DNA from: Ahaetulla prasina | Taxonomy: Eukaryota; Chordata; Lepidosauria; Squamata; Colubridae | Assembly: GCF_028640845.1 (NCBI RefSeq) | Contig: NC_080539.1 | Coordinates: 178,462,459-178,526,458, forward strand | Length of the DNA stretch: 64,000 nucleotides | Direction: 5' to 3' | Shown here: in pieces, positions 21,011 through 30,768 of the stretch | Numbering within the stretch: position 1 is the stretch's first letter | Layout of the letters: each line of letters opens with the position of its first letter | The notes under the pieces: model-generated | What the model was told of the DNA's origin: nothing | Databases searched by the model: none | The model's input: the letters and a program-made list of their open reading frames with translations, nothing else | Translations under genes and position numbers: made by a program

Positions 21011-21178
21011 CACATCCTCTCCATGACTGGTTTTCCTTGTTAGCTTCTGGGAAAGAGTTTCGTGGTAGCCAAAGCAGAATATCGAGATTCAGTCACAGTT
21101 TTGTTCCATATAGCATCAACCTTGTGAACTCTGAAGTTTCCTATTTCTGCTACATATTCAAAATGGACAGTGATTAAT

Positions 21179-21204
21179 GTGTGTGTGTATGTGTGTGTGT
21201 GTGT

Positions 21205-21236
<32 letters not shown>
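21179..21236. repeat. (GT)n and (AC)n microsatellite
   Basis: A GT run followed by an AC run, which can itself fold as a hairpin. It adjoins a Penelope-like end. Confidence 0.9.
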
Positions 21237-21640
21237 GTAGGTCTTTGGTTATTCGGGTTTTCTCCCACGTAAAATTGGAAGTGTCTTGGTGATGTTTCAA
21301 CAAAGTCTCATTCGTCATCTTCAGGCTGGTGTTTACAGCTTCATGCTTCTAGGAGCAATGTGTGATCGCAACTGTTTCTTCCTTTTAATTGCTAGTGGGG
21401 GTTTGAACTGATTGGTTGGGAGCTTGGCTGTGTTCTGATTGGGTGGAGGTGTGTTCTGATTGGTTGGGGGTTTGGCTGTGCCCTGATTGGATGGTGGAGT
21501 TGGCTGTGCTATGATTGGCTGGGCATGTGTTCTGTTTGGGTGGGGGGGCTTGGTTATGCTCAGGTTAGTCTGAGTTGTAGGGGGATTTGAATTGGTGAGC
21601 TGCATTGCTGTTGTTTGGCTTCACGTTCGTGGTGTGTGTG
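21237..21640 (-). mobile_element. Penelope-like element fragment (copy 2) with hammerhead-like core
   Basis: On the minus strand from about 21330 to 21237: CTGAAGA, a six-pair stem GACGAA/TTTGTT, GAAAC, then ATCACCAAGACACTTCC and gggagaaaacccgaataacc. This end is repeated in four other places between 18.0 and 22.2 kb. Penelope-like elements are known to carry small hammerhead ribozymes in their terminal repeats. No Penelope reverse transcriptase is present here. 21400-21600 is the element's GC-richer interior with repeated ATTGG boxes. Confidence 0.6.
21405..21550. repeat. Short tandem array containing five CCAAT (ATTGG) boxes
   Basis: ATTGG occurs at about 21411, 21438, 21459, 21486 and 21514. 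It sits within degenerate units of 21-28 bp (ctgattggttgggggtttgg). CCAAT is the NF-Y site. Function is unproven. Confidence 0.6.
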
Positions 21641-21648
21641 TGTGTATG

Positions 21649-21713
<65 letters not shown>
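21632..21713. repeat. (GT)n(TA)n microsatellite
   Basis: GT units then about 30 TA units between two Penelope-like fragments. Confidence 0.95.
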
Positions 21714-21718
<5 letters not shown>

Positions 21719-21737
21719 TTCTGAGGTTTTGGTGTTT

Positions 21738-21851
21738 GTATGTAGGTCTTTGGTTATTCGGGTTTTCTCCACGAAAATTGGAAGTGTCTTGGCGATGTTT
21801 CAACGAAGTCTCATTCGTCATCTTCAGGCTTCAGCTTCGTGCTTCTGGGAG

Positions 21852-21852
<1 letters not shown>
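21738..21852 (-). mobile_element. Penelope-like end (copy 3) with hammerhead-like core
   Basis: Minus strand: CTGAAGA, stem GACGAA/TTCGTT, GAAAC, ATCGCCAAGACACTTCC. Bounded on both sides by TA microsatellites. Confidence 0.6.

Positions 21853-21922
<70 letters not shown>
21853..21922. repeat. (TA)n microsatellite
   Basis: About 35 TA units. Confidence 0.95.
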
Positions 21923-21924
<2 letters not shown>

Positions 21925-21943
21925 TTTTCACGGGTATAGGTAT

Positions 21944-22188
21944 GTAGGTCTTGGCATATTCAGGTCTTTTCCTGTGTAAGGTTGAGAGTATCTTGGCAAC
22001 GTTTCGACGAGGTCTCACTCATCATCTTCAGGCTGGTGCTTTCAGCTTCGTGCTTGTGCAAGCAAAGCCTTTGCTCGAACAAGCACGAAGCCGAAAGCAC
22101 CAGCCTGAAGATGATGAGTGAGACCTCGTCGAAACATCGCCAAGATACTCTCAACCTTACATGGGAAAAGACCCGAATATGCCAAGAC

Positions 22189-22192
<4 letters not shown>
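21944..22192. mobile_element. Two Penelope-like ends head to head (inverted repeat)
   Basis: Arms 21944-22057 (minus) and 22079-22192 (plus), 114 bp each and nearly identical, with a 21-bp loop (22058-22078). Right arm core: CTGAAGA 22105-22111, stem GATGAG 22113-22118 with CTCGTC 22125-22130, GAAAC 22131-22135. The left arm has GAAACGTT after the stem. Both outer ends carry cttggcatattc-type sequence, followed on the right by (AC)n. Confidence 0.7.

Positions 22193-22230
<38 letters not shown>
22190..22230. repeat. (AC)n microsatellite
   Basis: About 20 AC units forming the tail of the right-hand Penelope-like arm. Confidence 0.95.
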
Positions 22231-22235
<5 letters not shown>

Positions 22236-22287
22236 TATATACGTGTGTGTGTATGCACAAAGCATGTGTATATATGTATGTTATGTA

Positions 22288-22902
22288 TGTGTAAAAGTAG
22301 ATATATACTTTGTTTTGCGAGCAGGCAACAGAATATCATTTTTAATGTGGGCCAATGTTCTCACAGTAAAAAATGTCAGCGAATATTGAATATTGCTGGC
22401 AGCGTGGGTTTGAGACCCAAGCACCACGTGATGGGGTGAGCTCCTGTTACTTGTCCCAGCTCCTGTCAATCTAGCAGTTTGAAGGCATGTGAATGAAAGT
22501 AGATAAATAGGTACTAATTCATTGGGAAGGTAGCAGCAGTCCATGCTCATCTCCATTTTTTTAGCTGAGAGAACCAGAATTGTCTGAAAACATTTCCACA
22601 GTCATGTGGCCAGCACAACTATATGCCAAGGCTCATGGACTGCTGCTACCTTCCCAATGAATTAGTACCTATTTATCTACTTTCATTCACATGCCTTCAA
22701 ACTGCTAGATTGACAGGAGCTGGGACAAGTAACAGGAGCTCACCCCATCACGTGGTGCTTGGGTCTCAAACCCACGCTGCCAGCAATATTCACAGATAAG
22801 ATAACCTTTACTGACATTTTTTACTGTGAGAACATTGGCCCACATTAAAAATGATATTCTGTTGCCTGCTCGCAAAAGAAAGTATATATCTACTTTTACA
22901 CA
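22288..22902. repeat. Large inverted repeat with a tRNA-derived SINE in its arms
   Basis: Left arm 22288-22545 and right arm 22634-22902 are inverted copies around an 88-bp spacer. Each arm holds part of a Sauria-type SINE (gttacttgtcccagctcctg, agtagataaataggtac, ttgggaaggtagcag) plus the same non-SINE flank (gcgagcaggcaacagaatatc). The spacer continues the SINE (cagtcatgtggccagcac). One 15-20 bp difference lies near 22380 and 22790. Because unique flank is included, this is an inverted duplication and not two SINE insertions. Confidence 0.85.
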
Positions 22903-23141
22903 ATCTGGTTTTTAAGGAGGCTAAAATGTCTATAATATGGAAGCAGATATACAAAAAGGGGGAAGTAGAATCCCAACAATTAATTCTGATCTACATATCT
23001 ATTTTTCCTTTTCTTAACATGTAAACCATCACACAAAGACACAGACACAAACTCACTCACACAAGATAAGACACGTACACATAAGATAATAAAGGTAAAT
23101 GTTTCCCCTGTCCAGTTGTAGCCTCCTTAAAAACCAGATTG
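22901..23141. repeat. Second, shorter inverted repeat next to the first
   Basis: A perfect 23-bp arm at 22901-22923 (starts caatctggtttttaagg) is inverted at 23119-23141. The left arm begins exactly where the larger inverted repeat ends. Confidence 0.85.
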
Positions 23142-23403
23142 TAGATAATTCTACATTTGCCATGCTGCATGATATGTTGCGTGTATAAGAGCCATTCTTA
23201 CTTAAATCTGATGAATCTGAATGTGGGAAGTAATGGATGGGCATTCTATTGGGAAAGAAAAAGAAAATTACTTAGTCTTCTTTGTAGTTGACATCCGGTT
23301 AGCTATAAAGGGAAAGCTGAAAGAGTTGAAGACTTGGACAATCTATTCGTGAAGACTTCCTTCAGGAAACACTGTCAGAGGATCATTACATGATTGTTTA
23401 ATA

Positions 23404-24249
23404 CAGGGGTGAAATTCAGCAGGTTCTGACAGGTTCTGGAGAACCGGTAGTGGAAATTTTGAGTAGTTCGGAAAACCGGCAAATACCACCTTCAGCTGGT
23501 CCCAGAATGGGGTAGGAATGGAGATTTTGCAGTATCCTTACCCTGGAGTGGTGATATCGTGTCCCACTCCTCCGCTGACGGCTGGGTCAGGGAAATCCGA
23601 ATCAGGCTTGCCTCTGCAGCTCTGCCCAAAGTCCTAGCAAAGTCCTCAGAGCAGGCAGGAGATCAGAAAGTGACTTCAGCAAGATAAGTTCGACTTTGCC
23701 TGACTCAGACTGCCAGAAAGCAGATCCTTTATATAGGCCATGGGGTGTGGCTCCATGACTCAGCACTCATTAAGGCCTGCCCGTCCCTTCCTTCTGTTGC
23801 CTCCGCCTATCCAGTCTTCTGATGCGAGGGTCACTCCAATCAGCAGCTGTTGGAAATAAACTTTCCTCAGGCTCACATGCTGTGGAGGAGGGGTCGGGGT
23901 CTAGCTGCTCTATTTGCCTGGGCATGGAGCCAGGGCTGGGGCTGGGGCCGGGGGATGCTCCCTCCTCTGCAGCCTGCTTGGGCATGGAGCCAGGGCTGGG
24001 ACTGGAAGGTGCCCCCTCCTCTTCAGCTTGTCTGGGCATGGAGCCAGGACTGGGGCCGGGAGGCATACATTCTTCCATGTTCGGGAGCAGATAAGAAGGC
24101 CCCGGCTGCTGTGAGAGCGGGCAAGACACAACAGGTGTGGGAATGGAGATTTTGCAATATCCTTCCTCTGCCACATCTACCAAGCCACATTCAACAAGCC
24201 ACAACACACCCACAGAACCGGTATTACAAAAATTTGAATTCCACTACTG
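23404..24249 (+). mobile_element. hAT-like non-autonomous element split by an LTR
   Basis: Starts CAGGGGTGAAATTC (23404) and ends CCACTACTG (24249). Flanks GTTTAATA (23396-23403) and GTTTAATG (24250-24257) form an 8-bp duplication with one mismatch. The element body is 23404-23551 and 24134-24249; the middle is a solo LTR. Confidence 0.82.
23552..24133 (-). mobile_element. Probable solo LTR of a retroelement, with an internal tandem repeat
   Basis: The 582-bp insert reads on the minus strand from TGTTGTGTCTTGCC to GACACGATATCA, so it begins TG and ends CA. A TATA box (CTATATAAAGG) lies at the complement of about 23725-23737. There is no coding sequence and no second LTR, the usual result of recombination between LTRs. 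I could not find a clear short target duplication. Three units of about 54-60 bp starting ggcatggagccaggRctggg at 23921, 23981 and about 24035 form a tandem repeat; the proline-serine-rich frames across it are not a gene. Confidence 0.65.
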
Positions 24250-24257
24250 GTTTAATG

Positions 24258-25144
24258 CCTGTATTTGCCTTTACAATTAGGGAGATGGGGTACTTTAAAG
24301 AAACCAACCTATTTCAAGTTGAGCACTCACATCAGGAAGTAGTAACAAAGATTCTTAAGTACTTCTCTTAGTGGGAAATAGGAAATTTCTATCTGAAATT
24401 CAAACTGAGTTATGTATTCACAAGATGACCCTAGCTAAGCCACCCATGTTTCAGCCTTGTCTTCTCACACCTGTAATACAGTATGGAAATAAGAATGCTA
24501 ACCTTCCTTATCGAATTGACATAATGATGCTGCTCTTATTGTTCTTTAACCTCAAATTAGTTGCCCCAGTTTTACTTTCCTGCTGTTGTGACACCCACTA
24601 AGAGGAGATACATTTGCTATGAATTAAAATGCTTTTCTTCAACTGCCTGGGGATCTGGAATACCCAGGCCAATCTTATAGGATGAGCTGATCTGCCTGGT
24701 TATAAGTCTGAAAAAAAAATCCATTTTTGTTTATAGGGTTTCATAATTTATCAGAGATACTACCTCCACCTGTGCCGTGCGCTTTCCTGGCATTTTCAGC
24801 CTGGGGATTTTGAGCTTTATTGATTTATTTATTTTATTCCTCTTCCTGTCCTAGATTCAAAATGAGGTAGAATAATTTAAAGAAAAGGGATATTATTATT
24901 TAACTTAAAGTTAGCTGGTTTGGCAATGATCACTCAGGAATGGGAAGAGATCGGGAGAAAGTTTCATTCTCCTATTGAGTAAAGGAGGTAAAATGGCAAG
25001 ATATGCCATACAATTTCCTACACAATACTTGCTTTATCATTGTTTTGAGGTTTTCACTGCTGTTGGAGGTAGAATAAAGGTATAGGGACTAGTTTTATAA
25101 AACTTGTGTTTGAATACCCCTTTAGCCATGAATCTTCTTGAGCA
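24258..25144. other. No gene seen
   Basis: Unassigned sequence. The 76-codon frame at 24371 shows no recognisable domain. Confidence 0.45.
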
Positions 25145-25236
25145 ATCAATAAATCAATAAATCAATCAGAATAGAGCTTGAAGGGACCGTGGAAGTCTTT
25201 TAGTCCAACCTGCTGCTCAAGCAGGAGACCCTATAC
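25145..25236 (-). mobile_element. CR1 3'-end fragment
   Basis: A (CAATAAAT)-type tail then gagcttgaagggacc...cttttagtccaacc...caagcaggagacccta, the CR1 3' end. It is cut at 25237 by another element. Confidence 0.75.
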
Positions 25237-25365
25237 CAGGGCTGTCAAACTCATGGTGTCACATTATCATCACGTGATGTATCATGATTTTTTCCCCCCT
25301 TTGCTAAACTGGAGGTGGGCATGGTGGGTGTGTGACACATCCGGCCTGCGAATTTGAATAATGGC
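25237..25365 (+). mobile_element. hAT end fragment (CAGGGCTGTCAAACTC type)
   Basis: Starts CAGGGCTGTCAAACTC with later ggcctgcgaatttg, typical of a hAT terminal region. The opposite end is not found. Confidence 0.5.
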
Positions 25366-25797
25366 CAATAAGTAGCTATTTAGGTCTAAAAGAAACATTG
25401 GAGTTGTTCAAGGCAAGTGACTATGATTCTCTGATTGGAAAAGGCTTTGACACATCCTTGGCCAAATTACCTGTTTACTCCTAGAAGTCTTAAACCAGAC
25501 AGTGACTGAACTATACATGATTTGCCTCAAGCACTCTGTCCATATCCATATGCAACCGAAACTTCTTAGGGTATCTCTTAAGTATGGATTATATAATGTT
25601 GAATCAGAATAGATAGAAATGAAATTTTATGCTCAGTATAGTTAAAGAGGCGGATTTTTTTTGTATTGTTGGACAAGAGAATTAAAAAAAAAACACCAAA
25701 ATGAACTTTCTGAATTCCCTAGGAAAACAAGCTTCCAAAAATAATGATTACCCAAAATTAAAAAATTAATGGTTCATTGAATCCAGTGAAAACTATT
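25366..25797. other. AT-rich spacer, no gene seen
   Basis: Unassigned sequence before the CR1 tail. Confidence 0.5.
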
Positions 25798-27234
25798 TAA
25801 CAATAACAATATAACAATATAACAACAGAGTTGGAAGGGACCTTGGATGCCTTCTAGTCCAACCCCCTGCCCAGGCAGGAAACCCTACACCATCTCAGTC
25901 AGATGGTTATCCAACATTTTCTTAAAAATTTCCAGTGTTGGAGCATTCACAACTTCTGCAGGCAAGTCGTTCCACTTATTAATTGTTCTAACTGTCAGGA
26001 AATTTCTCCTTAGTTCTAAGTTGCTTCTTTCCTTGATCAGTTTCCACTCATTGCTTCTTGTTCTACCCTCAGGTGCTTTGGAGAACAGCCCGACTCCCTC
26101 TTCTTTGTGGCAACCCCTGAGATATTGGAACACAGCTATCATGTCTCCACTAGTCCTTCTTTTTATTAAACTAGACATACCCAGTTCCTGCAACCGTTCT
26201 TCATATGTTTTAGCCTCCAGTCCCCTAATCATCTTTGTTGCTCTTCTCTGCATTCTTTCTAGAGTCTCAACATCTTTTTTACATCGTGGCGACCAAAACT
26301 GGATGCAATATTCCAAGTGTGGCCTTACCAAGGCATTATAAAGTGGCACTAACACTTCACGTGATCTTGATTCTATCCCTCTGTTTATGCAGCCCAGAAC
26401 TATGTTGGCTTTTTTAGCAGCTGCTGCATGCTGCTGGCTCATATCTAAATGGTTATCCACTAGGACTCCAAGATCCCTCTCACAGTTACTACTATTGAGC
26501 AAGGTACCACATATCCGGTACCTGTGCATTTTGGTTTTTTTTTTGCCTAAATGTAGAACCTTACTTTTTTCACTGTTGAATTTCATTTTGTTAGATAGCG
26601 CCCAATGTTCAAGTCTGTCAAGATCTTTCTGTAACTTGAGCCTATCTTCTGGAGTGTTGGCTATTCCTGCCAGCTTGGTGTCATCTGCAAATTTGATGAG
26701 TTCCCCATCTATCCCCTCGTCCAAGTCATTGATGAAGATGTTGAAGAGTACTGGGCCTAAAACAGAGCCTTGGGGTACTCCACTGCATACTTCCCTCCAT
26801 GTGGATGTAGTTCCGTTGAGGACTACATGTTGAGTGCGGTTGGTCAGCCAGTTACGAATCCATCTGGTGGTGGTGCTGTCTAACCCACATTTTTCTACTT
26901 TATCTAGTAGTAGGTTATGGTCTACTTTATCAAATGCTTTACTGAAGTCCAAGTAAATTATATCGACAGCATTCCTCTGGTCCACTAATTTTGTCATTTT
27001 GTCAAAGACTGCAATAAGATTAGTCTGGCATGATCTGTTTTTGACAAACCCATGTTGGCTTTTGGTTATTACTTTGTTTGCTTCTAGGTGTTTGGTGATT
27101 CGTTGCTTGATTATCTTTTCCAGAATCTTCCCCGGTATTGAGGTCAGGCTGATAGGTCTGTAATTTCTAAAATCTGAGCCTGGGTCTAAGTGAACATGCT
27201 TTGGCAATCTGGATTTTGTGTCTTCCTTGTCCAA
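25798..27234 (-). mobile_element. CR1 LINE, 5'-truncated, young
   Basis: Minus-strand insertion with its 3' tail at the left (aacaataacaatataacaatat), then the CR1 3' end (cagagttggaagggacc...tctagtccaacc). The coding part holds a single uninterrupted frame. The 5' truncation near 27234 removes the endonuclease. Confidence 0.92.
25885..27234 (-). CDS. CR1 reverse transcriptase, C-terminal 449 residues of ORF2
   Basis: Copies CR1 RNA into DNA at a nicked target. Domains in order: DFRNYRPISLTSIPGKILEK near residues 20-40 (N-terminal RT motif), HGFVKNRSCQTNL (about 60), YLDFSKAFDKVDH (about 95, first catalytic aspartate), GVPQGSVLGPVLFNIFINDL (about 150), KFADDTKLAG (about 180, catalytic pair) and FLTVRTINKWNDLPAEVVNAP near the end. 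A full CR1 ORF2 is about twice this length; the apurinic endonuclease is missing. The first Met is only the first in an open frame cut by the 5' truncation. The frame is intact throughout, unusual among LINEs here, and indicates a recent insertion. It is unlikely to be expressed by itself because it lacks a promoter. Confidence 0.93.
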   Translation of the reverse strand: MDKEDTKSRLPKHVHLDPGSDFRNYRPISLTSIPGKILEKIIKQRITKHLEANKVITKSQHGFVKNRSCQTNLIAVFDKMTKLVDQRNAVDIIYLDFSKAFDKVDHNLLLDKVEKCGLDSTTTRWIRNWLTNRTQHVVLNGTTSTWREVCSGVPQGSVLGPVLFNIFINDLDEGIDGELIKFADDTKLAGIANTPEDRLKLQKDLDRLEHWALSNKMKFNSEKSKVLHLGKKKTKMHRYRICGTLLNSSNCERDLGVLVDNHLDMSQQHAAAAKKANIVLGCINRGIESRSREVLVPLYNALVRPHLEYCIQFWSPRCKKDVETLERMQRRATKMIRGLEAKTYEERLQELGMSSLIKRRTSGDMIAVFQYLRGCHKEEGVGLFSKAPEGRTRSNEWKLIKERSNLELRRNFLTVRTINKWNDLPAEVVNAPTLEIFKKMLDNHLTEMV

Positions 27235-28136
27235 GCAATTAAAGAGAAAGGTTTTAGTGCCGCAGAAGGTTTTAAAAATATTCCATTGAGATCAAATTTA
27301 GGTATTTTTATCATGTTTTGCAATAGGACTTTCACATAATCAGAAATCACATAAAACTATGTCTAAAATAAAAATATGCCAAGTCCCCATTCAGCTACTA
27401 AGCTCACTGTGTGACTTCAGGCAACAGACTATCATTCAGCCCAATCTGTGTAATTTGTGAAAGTAACGTAAGCACAAATGTTAAACAAGAGACATGTAGA
27501 TATAGTAGGAAGTAGATAAGTGCAAACTATATAATAGGGTAGGATGCAAAGTTATGCATACTTGTGCATGCATACTCACACCTCATACCAGATCATTGGA
27601 GGATTAACTGATTTACAAAATAGGTTTGCTTTGTACATAAAATCTCAAAGATATACCATTGGCTTGTTATAATATGGCAGAACAAGAGCTATATATTAGA
27701 CAATATAATGTGTAATTATGAAGTACACAAACTATATTGCTTTCAAAAAGTGCATACAGACATTAACACAATTCTACATTTTTCATTATTTGCAAATTAA
27801 ATTAGAAAATAGGACACAATGAACTTGATATAAATAAGACAAATTAAAGCATATTATTTCAATCATCATTTCTGCTAAGTGATTTGCAATAAAGTATATT
27901 TGTTAATTTTGTTACTATTAATAGAAATTTCTAACTCATAGACACACCTGGAAAAAAAAATCCAGGCAGCTTGATGTCTGTATACCTTCTCTCAAAAATC
28001 TCATCCTGAATTAAAGATATCAAGGAAACAATGCTATAATATAGCTAATATGTTTAACAAGATCGTTCATGGTAAATTGAAGAACCTTCCCCAGAGTTTG
28101 ATAAGACAAGTTCAAGGGATACCTACAGAACAATTT
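27235..28136. other. AT-rich, no gene seen
   Basis: Unassigned sequence between two CR1 copies. Confidence 0.5.
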
Positions 28137-28530
28137 TAACAAAATAACAGACTAGGAAGAGATCTTGAAGGTCTTCTAGTCCAGGCTCCACTCAAGCAGG
28201 AGACCCTATACTATTCTGGACAAATGGCTCTCCAATCTCTTTTTAAAACCTCCAGTGATGGAGCACTTCTGAAGGCAAGTTCTTCTACTGATCAATTGTT
28301 CTCACTGTCAGGAAATTTCTACTTAATTCTAGGTTGGTTCTCTCCTTCATTAGTTTCCATCCATTGCTTCTTGTCCTGAACTCAGCTGCTTTGGAGAATA
28401 GGTTGACCCCCTCTTCTCGGTGACTGCCCCTTAAATAATATAGGAAGACTGCTATTGTTTTCTCCCTATGCTCTTCCCTTGTATAACCAGGTTTGTTCAC
28501 ATCCCTGAAGCCTTTCTTCAAAATCCCCAT
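28137..28530 (-). pseudogene. CR1 LINE 3' fragment
   Basis: The 3' end at the left (acaaaataacagactaggaagagatcttgaagg) is followed by an 81-codon frame (28530-28285) with YLRGSHREEGVNLFSKAAE and LELSRNFLTVRTIDQ, matching the last part of the copy at 25885. More diverged and older; truncated. Confidence 0.85.
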
Positions 28531-29220
28531 TGGTTATCTTCTTTTCTTTGTGAGCTGTACTTTGTATCCTGAACTTGGATTACAGATAGATTTTTAAACT
28601 ATTCAGTTCTCTTCCTCCTTCCTTATCCCCAGTAGCTATCTGATGTGTTATGGTTGCAAGGGAAAAACAAAACAAATGTATATTGAATGAGGAACAAATG
28701 GAAGAAAAGGAAAACATGACATTTGTCTACTTGACAGCAATAACAAATGAGCCCTACTTATCTCAACATTTTATTTGTTGCAAAATGAATGCATGTTTGT
28801 GGTTTGCGTGGTGATCATAGAGAAAAGCTTTAACAAAACTTGAAGGTGAGAGGAGCTTTTCTCTTCAGATGGGCTTCCTTAGGTTTCTCCTAAAGCTATA
28901 ATCCCTAAAGGAAAGATTGGCATCACATGAAACTTCAGGGATCATTTCACCAATATCTGCCTCAAGATTCTTGAAATCAGTGAGGTTCCCACAGAAAATG
29001 TTGCAAGGTTTTGGATGACAAGGTTGTGACATTTCAAGGCAAAATGTGGTTTCTCAGGAAATTTCAACCATTCTTAATGTTTAAAGTGATTCAAAATCAT
29101 ATGATACCTTAAATTCCCCTTTTATGAGCCTGTAATCCCTTAATTCAGGCTAGCGTCGAAGTGACTGGATGAAGCCAAGCATTTACTGGTCAGAGAATGC
29201 CATCTGGAATTCGCAGCAGA
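28531..29220. other. No gene seen
   Basis: Unassigned sequence. Confidence 0.5.
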
Positions 29221-29224
29221 TATT

Positions 29225-29335
29225 TTTTCTTTGAGCCCTAGGAAAGAAACATCTGCCTCTACCTAGGATTGAACTGTCAACCTTCCAAGTGAGAAGTGAG
29301 CATCATTACTAGGCCACCATGCCATTCAAGTCATA
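29225..29335 (-). mobile_element. tRNA-derived SINE head (remnant)
   Basis: On the minus strand: ATGGTGGCCTAGTAATGATGCTCAC (A-box-like) and GGTTGACAGTTCAATCC (B-box-like), the promoter of a tRNA-derived SINE. It cannot be a working tRNA because the acceptor stem and anticodon arm do not form. Confidence 0.5.
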
Positions 29336-30700
29336 TGATACCTTCCAATTTCTAAAAATATAAAATTAAAATGGTTGTCAGATATGCCTATTCAGAACTA
29401 CCCTTTAGTATATTAACCCCAAATTCTGTGGGATGGGAGGGGGGAGAGAGAGAAAAGAGAAAGAGAGGGAGGGGAGAGAGACAGAATTGCATCACTGGGT
29501 GGTTGTGTGGCAGCTCTCCAAACGTAATTGGTTATTTTGCTGTTATGTTAAATATATCCTCTATGGAGTATGTGGTCCTGTCTAAAATCTATCTTTAAGT
29601 TAGAGACTATGTAATTTTGAAGTGATGAATTCCGTATGACAGCAATTAGATCTGTGAGGCAGTACCTCCTGTTATTGTGCCTCAGTGGCCAGATTTGGGG
29701 AATGCAACAGATCCTTTGAAATCTGGGCTGTATCCACCTTCAAAAAGGCAGCTGGATTTAGTCAGGTAACATTTGGGTAAGCCCCCTTGAGCTGCATCTA
29801 CAGCCTCCCTAAAGGCCAAGTTCTGGTTTTCCATCTAAGCCTATCTAGATATCGCTGCATCTTCTCTGGTAAGGCTCATAGCATTTGTAGTTAAGACAAG
29901 TTGATCTTTTCCAACAAATTGTATTACATTAAATGGCACATAATTACAAGATGACGATGATGACTTGTGGTAGTTGTTTTAGTAGTAATAAATCTAAACT
30001 TGCTGCCAAATTGTGATTTAAACCGAGATTGGCATCAGCAGACATTTCTGCATCAGCCTGTAGCACATCTGGACCAGACCAAACAAATAGAAGATTTATT
30101 CTGTCAGTGAGATCATTTAGCATTCCTTTTTATGCTTCTGAAAGAGCCTGTACCTGTCAGTCACCAAAGCACAAGCTTTTGGTGGCTGGGCTCTGTTGCT
30201 CTTTCCGACTAGCCTTGATCTGAGACTTCTAAGAAGGCTTGTCGGCACCCTCTCCACCTGGGAGACCAGTACCCATGCCAGGTTCATTTCCATAGTCTTA
30301 TACCAGGAAAAAAAAAATCTCCTGGAGGATTTCAGACATCTGCTCATAAGTAAAGAAACACTGTCTTGAGATATAATAATAATATAAAGGGCAGTTGAAA
30401 CTTCTTTGCAAATAAACTCTAGCTAATAAATTATTTTGTCTCACCACTTTTAAAGAATCCAAGCAGGCATGAATAGAAATTAACAGTCTCATAAATATCA
30501 TTGCTATGAATTCATTTTCTTCTAGGAGCCTTTGAAATTCAGGATGGTCACAAGTGTCAATTAATTTATATATTAGGTTGTGATGATCATTATTGGAAGG
30601 ATTCTCTTTAAGAATAGGACAATGATACTTCTAGACATAATGATTTTTGTCGCTCCAGCATGGCTTTCACGTAAACATTAACATATACACTTGGCCAATA
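29336..30700. other. No gene seen; one purine-rich tract
   Basis: Includes a G/A-rich run at about 29433-29485 (gggagggg, gagagagaaaag). Frames up to 76 codons show no domain. Confidence 0.45.
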
Positions 30701-30768
30701 ACAAATTCTATTCTATTCTATTCTATTCTATTCTATTCTATTCTATTCTATTCTATTCTATTCTATTA
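30688..30768 (+). mobile_element. Very short CR1-L3 stub with long (TTCTA)n tail
   Basis: Only cacttggccaataacaaa of the LINE 3' end remains, followed by about 12 units of ATTCT. This is an extreme 5' truncation that left little but the microsatellite. Confidence 0.85.

Noticed and set aside
23770..24213. Proline-serine-rich 147-codon frame
   Set aside because: It crosses the LTR boundary and is produced by the tandem repeat inside the LTR.
29225..29335. tRNA gene on the minus strand
   Set aside because: A- and B-box-like words occur but no cloverleaf can be formed.
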